A DNA stretch of 64,000 nucleotides from Halovivax limisalsi (GTDB lineage Archaea > Halobacteriota > Halobacteria > Halobacteriales > Natrialbaceae). The notes beneath the pieces were generated by a model. It was not told the DNA's origin. It ran no database searches and saw only the letters and a program-made list of their open reading frames with translations. The DNA lies in contig NZ_CP095757.1 in the NCBI RefSeq assembly GCF_023093535.1, positions 1,798,001 through 1,862,000 on the forward strand, read 5' to 3'. Below, piece after piece: positions 8,211 through 15,080 of this stretch. Position numbers and translations under genes: made by a program. Position 1 is the stretch's first letter; each line of letters begins with the position of its first letter.

Positions 8211-9471
8211 CGAGGAATCCGAGGAGGCGAAGGCGACGACGGATTCCTCGGAAACGCGAACGGGGAACGAAGTGACCCGTGAGCGAAGGGAGGGCTCCGA
8301 GGAGGCGAAGGCGACGACGGATTCCTCGGAAACGCGAACGGGGAACGAAGTGACCCGTGAGCGAAGGGAGGGCTCCGAGGAGGCGAAGGCGACGACGGAA
8401 CCCTCCGAACACTCGAGCGGGGAGCGAAGCGACCCGCGAGAGAGCGTGGACGGCGAGTTCGAGCGATCCTCGGAACCATCCGACGAGGCCGCCGAGGACG
8501 ACATTCCCCTATCGATCGCCGGGCACGAGGATCGCGAGCCACCGGGCGGAGACGACGCGGAATCGGTCTCGTTCGGCGACGCGGACGAGGAGTCGGACGC
8601 CGATGCACCCGACGACGCGGATCCGTACCCCGACCAGGTCGACGCGCTCGCCGCCGATGAGGACGATGAGGACGTCCAGCCGGTCGAGTTGCTCGTTCAG
8701 CTGGCCAAGAACGGCGAGATCGACCCGTGGGATATCGACATCGTGCACGTGACGGACGCGTTTCTCGACGCGCTCGACGAGGCCGATCTGCGAACCTCGG
8801 GTCGGGCGCTGTTCTACGCGAGCGTCCTCCTGCGGATGAAGAGTGACGTGCTGTTCACGCCGGACGAGCCCGACGAGGAGGAGTTGCCGCCGTGGGAGGC
8901 GCCGTTCGCCGAGGAGGGGCCGGCCCCGGAGGAAGCGGAGGGGCCGGACGGGTTCGATCCGGTCGAGCGGCTCGAAGCGGAGATGGATCGCCGGCTGGAG
9001 CGCCAGCACGCACGCGGCAAGCCGGAGACGCTGGACGAGCTGGTTCGGGAACTGCGCGACGCCGAGCGGGGGTCGTGGTGGAAGCGCTCGCGCGAGTACG
9101 ACACGTCGAACTCGCCGAGCGGGTTCAACCGCGGCGTGCAGGAACTCAGCTACCACTCGGGCGACGCCTTTCGCGGCGTCGACGAGCCGACGGCCGACGA
9201 CGTCACGCACACCCAGCACGACGAGGATATCGAGGACGTCATCGACGCCGTCGAGGCGGCGCTCGAACCGCACTACGAGGGCGGCCGCGAGGAGGTCCTG
9301 TTCGTCGAGATCGAGGCGTCGGGCGGCTCGCGGGTGATGACCTACCTGGCGCTGCTGTTTCTCGCCCACCGCGGTCGGGTGCGACTCGAACAGGACGAAC
9401 TGTTCGGCGACCTCTGGGTCCAGCAGGTGACGGTCGAGGCCGAGGCGACCGGCGAAGCGGTGGCGGACTGA
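8203..9471 (+). CDS. scpA: Segregation and condensation protein A with repeat-expanded N terminus
   Basis: ScpA is the kleisin that bridges the two SMC heads. The kleisin core begins near residue 158 with the N-terminal helical domain (VELLVQLAKNGEIDPWDIDI), and a C-terminal winged helix covers roughly residues 330-422 (the segment EEVLFVEIEASGGSRVMTYLALLFL). The first ~155 residues are an acidic disordered tail not found in bacterial ScpA; its residues 7-65 are made of a 26-residue unit repeated twice plus a partial third copy, rich in Thr, Ser, Glu and Arg. The ATG at 8203 overlaps the smc stop by 8 bases. Total length is 422 residues, well above the ~250-300 usual for the family because of the tail. 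No scpB is visible in the window. Confidence 0.92.
   Translation: MTSEESEEAKATTDSSETRTGNEVTRERREGSEEAKATTDSSETRTGNEVTRERREGSEEAKATTEPSEHSSGERSDPRESVDGEFERSSEPSDEAAEDDIPLSIAGHEDREPPGGDDAESVSFGDADEESDADAPDDADPYPDQVDALAADEDDEDVQPVELLVQLAKNGEIDPWDIDIVHVTDAFLDALDEADLRTSGRALFYASVLLRMKSDVLFTPDEPDEEELPPWEAPFAEEGPAPEEAEGPDGFDPVERLEAEMDRRLERQHARGKPETLDELVRELRDAERGSWWKRSREYDTSNSPSGFNRGVQELSYHSGDAFRGVDEPTADDVTHTQHDEDIEDVIDAVEAALEPHYEGGREEVLFVEIEASGGSRVMTYLALLFLAHRGRVRLEQDELFGDLWVQQVTVEAEATGEAVAD
8221..8399 (+). repeat. 78-base in-frame tandem repeat inside scpA
   Basis: Two copies, identical or nearly so, run 8221-8298 and 8299-8376, followed by about 22 bases of a third copy from 8377. The period of 78 bases keeps the reading frame (26 residues per unit). 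Each unit contains the motif GAACGAAGTGACCCGTGAGC, and a decayed form (GAGCGAAGCGACCCGCGAG) follows at about 8422-8440. There are no spacers, so it is not a CRISPR array. Confidence 0.95.
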
Positions 9472-9543
9472 CTCGCCCCATCCGTCCACTGCGACGGAGG
9501 GTGAACGAAATTCCTATGTGGTCAGTTCACCTACCAGTTACTG

Positions 9544-10032
9544 ATGTCCAGACCCGAGGACGCCCTGTATCGCCTCCGCGTCGTCACGTTCGCCCTGCTC
9601 CGATTGCTCCTGTTCGGCGCGGTTCTGCTCGGCTTACTGGTGGGGCCGCTACTCCTCCTTGATTCGGGGGTCGGACTCGCCATCGGGATGGCGCTGTTCA
9701 CCGTGGCCCTCTTCGCCGTCACCACGGCCCGGCCACTCCCGCTCTACGCCCCGGATGCCTTCGGCGTGCACCACCGCGTCGACGAGGACACGTTCGACGG
9801 GTCGCGAAAGCGCTGTACCGAGTGCGGCCGATCGACCACGCAGGGCCTGCGTCGGCGATACGCGCGCCAGTTCGTCTGCTTCGGCGTCCCGCTGCACACC
9901 CTCGGGTGGGGAGTCAACGAGTACTGTCTGGACTGCGCCGAACCGGGCGGGTCGGCCGTCCGCCGCGAGGCCGACGCGACCGCCCGTACGGACGACGCGG
10001 TCGATCGCGAACTCGAACGGGCGTTCGAGTGA
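9544..10032 (+). CDS. Small membrane protein with a Cys4 zinc-binding tail
   Basis: A 162-residue protein of unknown function. Residues about 15-65 form two hydrophobic helices separated by a short LLDSGV turn, so the N terminus is membrane-anchored as a hairpin. The soluble part has two Cys pairs at 91/94 (CTEC) and 128/131 (CLDC), which with the intervening beta-rich, aromatic segment fits a single zinc ribbon, most likely on the cytoplasmic side. The C terminus is charged. It is followed after only six bases by the convergent phosphoribosyltransferase gene. I do not recognise a named family and see no catalytic motif. Confidence 0.65.
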   Translation: MSRPEDALYRLRVVTFALLRLLLFGAVLLGLLVGPLLLLDSGVGLAIGMALFTVALFAVTTARPLPLYAPDAFGVHHRVDEDTFDGSRKRCTECGRSTTQGLRRRYARQFVCFGVPLHTLGWGVNEYCLDCAEPGGSAVRREADATARTDDAVDRELERAFE

Positions 10033-10038
10033 CGGGGA

Positions 10039-10734
10039 CTAGGCGGCCAGACGCCACTCCCCGTCGCCGACGGCTTCGACGACCTCGCGGCGTTCCATCT
10101 CCGAGAGCACCTCCGGGAGGCGGTCGGGCTGGGCGATCTCCATCTCGATGCGCTGGATGTCGTGGACGCTCGCGAGGAAGTGTCGGATCTCGTCCGCGGT
10201 GAACGTCTCCTGGTCGGCCCCGTCCATCACGCCCGAAATCAGGTCGATCATGTCCTCGATGAAGTTCCACGGGTAGACGATCCAGGCCCACTCCTCGAGT
10301 CGTTCGCCCACGTAGTGGGGTTCGAACTCGCTCGTCCCGAGCAGCTGGAGGGTCGCGGTGCGGACGGTCCCCGCGTCGCGGTCGGTGACGTACTCGTGGG
10401 CGCGTTCGATCGAGCCGCCGGTGTCGGCGATGTCGTCGACGATGAGGACGTCCTTGTCCGAGACGCTGCCCTCCGGCATGGGATACCTGACGGTGGGTTC
10501 GTCGGCCTTCTCCGCCGCGCCGACGTAGTGTTCCATCTTCAGGCTCGTCAGGTCGTCGAGCCCCAGGAAGTCACAGCAGCAGCGTCCGGCGAACCAGCCT
10601 CCGCGAGCGAGCGCGACGATGACGTCCGGCTCGAACGCGTCGCGTCTGACCTGTTCGCTCACCTCCCGACAGAGGCTGTAGATGTACTCCCAGTTGGTGA
10701 TGGTACAGCTGAAGTCCTCCGGTAACTCGGACAT
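10039..10734 (-). CDS. Purine-type phosphoribosyltransferase with C-terminal helical extension
   Basis: Type I phosphoribosyltransferase of 231 residues. The PRPP-binding signature VLIVDDIADTGGS is at about residues 91-103, preceded by the ALARGGWFAGR loop and the strand TSLKMEHYVG. The spacing matches haloarchaeal hypoxanthine/guanine/xanthine-type enzymes of the purine salvage pathway, but the base specificity cannot be read from sequence. About 60 residues after the catalytic domain (FTADEIRHFLASVHDIQRIEMEIAQ...MERREVVEAVGDGEWRLA) look like a winged-helix module, so either a regulatory or an RNA/DNA-binding role should be kept in mind. The ATG at 10734 is chosen because the further upstream frame (to 10830) is not protein-like. 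Confidence 0.8.
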   Translation of the reverse strand: MSELPEDFSCTITNWEYIYSLCREVSEQVRRDAFEPDVIVALARGGWFAGRCCCDFLGLDDLTSLKMEHYVGAAEKADEPTVRYPMPEGSVSDKDVLIVDDIADTGGSIERAHEYVTDRDAGTVRTATLQLLGTSEFEPHYVGERLEEWAWIVYPWNFIEDMIDLISGVMDGADQETFTADEIRHFLASVHDIQRIEMEIAQPDRLPEVLSEMERREVVEAVGDGEWRLAA

Positions 10735-10893
10735 CGTGTGCTCGCGAGACACCACGGAGCACCGCCGGTTAAGTGGTGCGTTGTTCGGTTCCATCAGCCC
10801 GGTCCACTCGAATCGAGACCCGGTCCACACGAGCCAGGCTGCACTCGCACGCGCGCCAGTACCGATTTAGCTGCGCCGGATGTAGGTGGCGCC

Positions 10894-11577
10894 ATGCTCT
10901 CCGGACTCGACTGGCTCGCCCTCGAAGTGAAGTACCTCGACCCGGCGCGATCGTTCTACGAGGAGACGCTCTCGCTCTCGGTGCGGTCGGAATCGGCCGA
11001 CGAAGTTCGCTACGCCGCCGGTCCGTCGGACCTCGTTCTCAGGCGACCGTCCGGGATTCCGCGCGGGGGTCTCCACACCCACTACGCCTGTTCGATCCCG
11101 CGAGCCGCGTACGACGACTGGTGGGACCGGCTCGCGGCCGAGTACGACCTCGAGGAGACGACGTTCGGCGACGCGCGATCGCTCTACCTGTACGATCCGG
11201 ACGGCAACTGCGTCGAACTCGGCCAGCGCGACGTCGCGGGGCCGGGGATCGACGGCATCTTCGAAGTGGCCCTGGAGGTGGCCTCGCTCGAGGACGCCGA
11301 GTCGTTCTACGAGTCCCTCGGCTTCGAGACGGTGGATCGAGGGGGGAACCGCCGTCGCGTTCGAATGGCCGGGCCGATGGCGCTCGAACTCTGGGAACCC
11401 CAGCTCGGAATCGCGGACGCCCGAGGCGGCGTCCACGTCGATCTGGGGTTCTCCGCAGCCGACCCGCGGGCTGCGGTCGACGCCGTGGCTGAACGGGCGT
11501 GTCGATGCGAGCAGACCCAAAACGGCTGGATCGTCGTCGACCCGGACGGCCACCACCTGACGATTCGGCCAGACTGA
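10894..11577 (+). CDS. VOC-superfamily protein with two glyoxalase-like modules
   Basis: A 227-residue protein made of two vicinal-oxygen-chelate repeats. The first module (about 1-115) has the typical opening LDWLALEVKYLDPARSFYEETL and closes with YDPDGNCVELGQ; the second (about 125-227) repeats this as FEVALEVASLEDAESFYESLGFET and ends VDPDGHHLTIRP. Such proteins are metal-dependent dioxygenases, lyases or resistance proteins. The terminal Glu ligand of module 1 is present (VEL) while module 2 has Thr/Ile there, so only one complete metal site may exist. Substrate unknown. A TATA-like GATTTAGC at about 10864-10871 lies 27 bases before the ATG, indicating a leaderless message. Confidence 0.8.
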   Translation: MLSGLDWLALEVKYLDPARSFYEETLSLSVRSESADEVRYAAGPSDLVLRRPSGIPRGGLHTHYACSIPRAAYDDWWDRLAAEYDLEETTFGDARSLYLYDPDGNCVELGQRDVAGPGIDGIFEVALEVASLEDAESFYESLGFETVDRGGNRRRVRMAGPMALELWEPQLGIADARGGVHVDLGFSAADPRAAVDAVAERACRCEQTQNGWIVVDPDGHHLTIRPD

Positions 11578-11673
11578 GGCCGAGACCGGAGTCCGCGACG
11601 GCCGGGCCGTCGTCTCCGAATCGGACCGACGGCCGACTTCTCGGGTCGCCGTCGAATCGGCGACCGACTATCG

Positions 11674-11973
11674 TCACTCCCCCAATCGGCTGTTGTCCAC
11701 TTCGACGTCCGGCGGCGTGACGATCAGAAACCCGCGGAAGTGAACCAGGTTGCCGCCGAGCTCCGAAATTTCGCGAGCGAAGTCCGCGGCCAGTTCGTTG
11801 ACGTCGCCCTCGACGTTCAGGACGAGGACGTTCCCGTCGGCGACGGTCTCGACGCGCTCCTCGCCCGGCGTCGACCCGTCGAGGACGTCGAGGACGATGC
11901 TCCCGTCGACGGCATCCTCCGACGCCTCGATGTGTTCTTCCATCGCCCGGAGATCCAAGTCGAAGTCGCTCAT
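11674..11973 (-). CDS. Small conserved haloarchaeal protein, possibly SepF-like
   Basis: A 99-residue acidic protein. The stretch from about residue 45 (GNVLVLNVEGDVNELAADFAREISELGGNLVHFR followed by GFLIVTPPDVEVD) has the strand-helix-strand pattern, the central Gly and the IVTPPxVxV ending seen in SepF, the FtsZ membrane-tethering division protein. The N-terminal amphipathic helix used by SepF for membrane binding is not obvious (MSDFDLDLRAMEEHI is too acidic), so this is either a SepF relative with another role or only a chance pattern. Haloarchaea carry a clear SepF elsewhere, so this would be a paralogue. Start is the ATG at 11973; the longer open frame upstream adds nine unremarkable residues. 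Confidence 0.6.
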   Translation of the reverse strand: MSDFDLDLRAMEEHIEASEDAVDGSIVLDVLDGSTPGEERVETVADGNVLVLNVEGDVNELAADFAREISELGGNLVHFRGFLIVTPPDVEVDNSRLGE

Positions 11974-12074
11974 GGTCGCGAGATTGGCGGCGGCCGGCAA
12001 AAGCGTTCCCCACGGCTGACCGGGGTTGTAACCGATCGACGGGGATGTCGAACCCGACCCGCACCGACGCGGAT

Positions 12075-12692
12075 CTACCCCGTGTAGGAGACGAGCGCGT
12101 CCGCGTCGCTGGCCAGGGAGACGGCGTCCGGGCCGAACGAGTCGGCGTGCCTGGTGAGGAGGACGAGCAGCGATTCCGGGCGGACCAGGCTGTAGCCGTC
12201 GGATCGGTCGAGGAGCCCCTGCGATTCGAGCTCGGCCGCGTACTTGCTCACCGTCGGCGCGGAGACCTCGAGGGCATCCGCGAGTTCGCTCGCGGCGGCG
12301 TCCGGCTCCCGGAGGAGGTGAATGATCATCCCGCGCGGGGTCTCGCGTCGCAGGTAGCCCAGCGCGCAGCGCTCGAACGCGTCGAATCGACCGGCCGGGA
12401 CGAAGCGACTGTAATCGCCGTCCGCGAAGCGCTCGACGCGGCCGGCCTCCTCGAGCGTTCGAAGGTGGTGTTGGGTCTCGCCCGTCCCGAGCTGGAGGTC
12501 GTCGCGGATCTTCGAGAAGTGCGCGCCGGGCGTAGTCGCGAGGTAGCCCGCGATGGCGTCGCGGGCCTCGCTCTCGCCCGTCTCACCGGCGGCCGATCCG
12601 GCCGCACCGACGAGGGGCGCGCCGGCGCCGACGGTCGCAAAGCGCCGCAGCGTCGCCCGCTTGTCCTCGTCGACGCGGTCCTTCCCGGTCAT
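12075..12692 (-). CDS. Double winged-helix regulator with Tat-like N terminus
   Basis: A 205-residue protein. Two winged-helix modules are visible: about 45-100 (AIAGYLATTPGAHFSKIRDDLQLGTGETQHHLRTLEEAG) and 115-165 (GMIIHLLREPDAAASELADALEVSAPTVSKYAAELESQGLL). Both are typical of haloarchaeal transcriptional regulators. Unusually, residues 10-35 read KRATLRRFATVGAGAPLVGAA, with a twin Arg followed by Phe and a hydrophobic Gly/Ala stretch that looks like a Tat signal or a weak membrane segment. Whether this anchors the regulator at the membrane or is a decayed remnant is unclear. The gene lies alone between two minus-strand genes. Confidence 0.75.
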   Translation of the reverse strand: MTGKDRVDEDKRATLRRFATVGAGAPLVGAAGSAAGETGESEARDAIAGYLATTPGAHFSKIRDDLQLGTGETQHHLRTLEEAGRVERFADGDYSRFVPAGRFDAFERCALGYLRRETPRGMIIHLLREPDAAASELADALEVSAPTVSKYAAELESQGLLDRSDGYSLVRPESLLVLLTRHADSFGPDAVSLASDADALVSYTG

Positions 12693-12776
12693 CTGGCTCT
12701 ACAGTACGCACACGGTCGAGGGTAAAACACGTTTCGTTCGATTTCGATTCGTCGAATGTAACCTCCGTCGAACTGA

Positions 12777-13892
12777 CTAGTCGTCCTCTCCCTTCGCGTC
12801 ACCGCCGAACTCCTGGTCCATCTCCTCGATGACCGCGTCGGGATCGGTGATGTTCGCCGCGTCCTTGCCCTCCTTGATCGCCTGGGCCTGCTGTTCCATC
12901 GCCTCGATGTCCATATCGGCCTCCTCGTCGATCTCGCCGATGATCTCGGCGATGTCGTCGAGGCCGATCAGCTCGCGGGTCTCCTCGTCGAAGTCGAGGC
13001 TCTCGAGCGTGCCGTCGCCCTCGGCGACGTCGCTGCCGGTGAGGTGCTTGCCGTAGCGTCCGACCAGCGAGGAGAGTTCCTGCGGGAGGACGAACGTCGT
13101 CGACTCGCCCTGGCCGATCTCGGAAAGCGTCTCCATCCCCTTGTCGACGATGGCCCGCTCGCCCATGGACTCGGCGGATTTGGCCCGGAGGACGGTCGAG
13201 ATGGAGTCACCCTGCGCTTCGAGGATCTGACTCTGCTTCTCACCCTGCGCGCGGATGATCTGGCTCTGCTTGTCACCCTCCGCCTTCTCGACGGCGCTGC
13301 GACGTTCTCCCTGGGCTTCGAGGATCATCGCGCGGCGTTTGCGCTCCGCGGAGGTCTGTTGCTCCATCGCCTGCTGGACGTCCTTGGAGGGGTTGACCTC
13401 GCGGACCTCGACGCTCTCGACGCGGATCCCCCACTCGTCGGTGGGCTCGTCGAGTTCTTCGCGAATGTGGGCGTTGATCTCCTGGCGCTTGTTGAGGGTG
13501 TCGTCGAGTTCCATGTCGCCGAGGACGGCCCGAAGCGTCGTCTGGGCGAGGTTCGAGACGGCCTTCTTGTAGTCGTCGACCTCCAGAAACGCCTTCTTTG
13601 CGTCCATGACCTTGATGTAGACGACGGCGTCGGCCGTCACCGGCGAGTTGTCGCGGGTGATGGCCTCCTGGCGGGGGACGTCGAGCGTCTGTGTGCGCAT
13701 GTCGAACTTGTACGTTCGCGAGACGAACGGCGGGATGATGTTGATCCCGGGTTCGAGGAGTTTCCGGTACTCCCCGAAGACGGTCAGGGCGCGCTTTTCG
13801 TACGCGTTGACGATCTCGACGGCGCTCAGAAGCGTCGCGATGACGACGACGAAGACGAGCGCGCTGATGACGAGGATGGATGTCGTTGCCAT
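12777..13892 (-). CDS. SPFH/band-7 (stomatin-like) membrane protein
   Basis: A 371-residue stomatin/prohibitin-family protein. One N-terminal membrane segment (ILVISALVFVVVIATLLSAVEIV, about residues 5-27) is followed by the SPFH domain (NAYEKRALTVFGEYRKLLEPGINIIPPF ... VYIKVMDAKKAFLEVDDYKKAV) and a long helical region rich in Ala/Glu/Gln (about 175-250, ERKRRAMILEAQGERRSAVEKAEGDKQ) that drives oligomerisation. The acidic C-terminal 100 residues are haloarchaeal style. The NfeD protein gene lies 66 bases upstream on the same strand, the usual partner arrangement. The ATG at 13892 is preferred to 13919 because a TATA-like GAATACAT (reverse strand) lies about 25 bases before it. Confidence 0.9.
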   Translation of the reverse strand: MATTSILVISALVFVVVIATLLSAVEIVNAYEKRALTVFGEYRKLLEPGINIIPPFVSRTYKFDMRTQTLDVPRQEAITRDNSPVTADAVVYIKVMDAKKAFLEVDDYKKAVSNLAQTTLRAVLGDMELDDTLNKRQEINAHIREELDEPTDEWGIRVESVEVREVNPSKDVQQAMEQQTSAERKRRAMILEAQGERRSAVEKAEGDKQSQIIRAQGEKQSQILEAQGDSISTVLRAKSAESMGERAIVDKGMETLSEIGQGESTTFVLPQELSSLVGRYGKHLTGSDVAEGDGTLESLDFDEETRELIGLDDIAEIIGEIDEEADMDIEAMEQQAQAIKEGKDAANITDPDAVIEEMDQEFGGDAKGEDD

Positions 13893-13958
13893 ACCCGATA
13901 CTTGCGCGGATGTATTCAAAAGTGTTGTCGTTCAAGAATGTGAACGAACGGGCGATTC

Positions 13959-14591
13959 TCAGCCGGAGCGCTCGGACTCGAGTTCGGAATCCGACGCCCG
14001 CTCGGCCTCGCCAGTGGCGTCCCGCTCGCCCTCGACCGACCCGCCGTAGTCGTCGTTCTTCGACTCCTCGTCTCCGTCGCTCGCGGACTCGCGGGCGAGC
14101 GCGCGGTCGATCCCGTCCGACTCGATGCTATCGAGCGCTTCCACTTTGAGGACGTTGCCGCCGCCCGGGTCGAGGACGATGACCTCGGTGCCCTCCTCGA
14201 TCGTACCGTCGGTCGTCCGGGCCGTGTAGTACGGCGAGAACCCGCCGCGTTCGAGTTTCACCTCGCCGGAGCGCGGCGTGACGGTCTCGGTGACGTAGCC
14301 GGTCGCACCGGCGAGGGAACTCGAACTGCTGGTCTGGGCCGTCCCCTTCCCGCCGTAGAAGTCGAACTCCCGGTAGGTCCAGGTCGCCGCCGCGCCGATG
14401 GCGAGCGTCAGGACGGCAAGCACCAGGATGTTGAGGCCGCCGGGGACGAGTACGCCAACCAGCCCCGCGCCCGCGAGGGCGACCCCGATGACGATCAGAT
14501 ACGCCCCCGGCGATACCGCCTCGATCGCCATCAACACGAGCCCCGCAGCGAGCAGGGCGTAGGCCGCATTCGAGACCAGCAGATCGATCAT
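13959..14591 (-). CDS. NfeD-like membrane protein, partner of the SPFH protein
   Basis: A 210-residue protein. Four closely spaced hydrophobic segments lie in residues 5-75 (short NfeD1b-type membrane part without the serine-protease domain). A beta-barrel OB-like domain follows at about 95-155 (GATGYVTETVTPRSGEVKLERGGFSPYYTART...EEGTEVIVLDPGGGNVLKVE), the signature of NfeD C-terminal domains that contact stomatins. The last 50 residues are charged and disordered. It is upstream of, and probably co-transcribed with, the SPFH gene. The TATA-like GTTTAATC on the reverse strand at about 14611-14618 gives it its own promoter. Confidence 0.88.
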   Translation of the reverse strand: MIDLLVSNAAYALLAAGLVLMAIEAVSPGAYLIVIGVALAGAGLVGVLVPGGLNILVLAVLTLAIGAAATWTYREFDFYGGKGTAQTSSSSSLAGATGYVTETVTPRSGEVKLERGGFSPYYTARTTDGTIEEGTEVIVLDPGGGNVLKVEALDSIESDGIDRALARESASDGDEESKNDDYGGSVEGERDATGEAERASDSELESERSG

Positions 14592-14655
14592 GGGCGGGGG
14601 TAGGGGACGGCCCCGATTAAACCTTTAGTGTGCGTCATTTTCGAACGGTTCGATC

Positions 14656-14979
14656 TCAGAGTCCCAGTCCGGTCGCCCGGAGCAACACCAGCACGGTCGT
14701 CAGCGCTCCCAGGACGACGAACGCCGCGTGTTCGCGGTCGATGCGACCGGCCACCACGGGGGTCGATCCCGACTCCGGAATCGGCTCCGAATCCTCGCCC
14801 TCGTCGGCTGCCGTCGGTTCCGCGCCGCCCGCGTCACCGTCGGGGCCCTCGTTCGTCCCCGCGTCCGCCCACGTATTTGGATTGGGGATGGACGGCTGTG
14901 TTCTGTGGTCGGCGTCTCCCGCCGTCGCGGGCTCGGTGTGTCCCTCCGAGTCGTCCTCGGGGTCCGCGTCGCGAGTCAT
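14656..14979 (-). CDS. Small tail-anchored acidic membrane protein
   Basis: A 107-residue protein of unknown function. The first 80 residues are acidic, rich in Gly, Asp, Glu, Pro and Thr, and look disordered. A single C-terminal hydrophobic helix (AAFVVLGALTTVLVLLRATGLGL, about 85-107) would anchor it in the membrane with almost no residues beyond. It sits 64 bases upstream of the NfeD gene on the same strand, so a link with the NfeD/SPFH pair is possible but rests only on position. No known domain is recognised. Confidence 0.6.
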   Translation of the reverse strand: MTRDADPEDDSEGHTEPATAGDADHRTQPSIPNPNTWADAGTNEGPDGDAGGAEPTAADEGEDSEPIPESGSTPVVAGRIDREHAAFVVLGALTTVLVLLRATGLGL

Positions 14980-15080
14980 GGACGAACGTACTCGACGCGC
15001 GGTGAAAAAGTCGCGGGCTCAGATGCAGTCGCCCGATTGCGCGCCGAATCACGCCGTCGCGACGATCCGCCGGTCCGCGC

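Noticed and set aside
8221-8440. CRISPR-like direct repeats
   Set aside because: The copies are contiguous, in frame, without spacers, and inside scpA.
5568-8504. Very long open frame on the minus strand opposite smc and the start of scpA
   Set aside because: It mirrors the GAG/GAC-rich coiled-coil codons of smc, has no recognisable domain, and the plus-strand protein is unmistakable.
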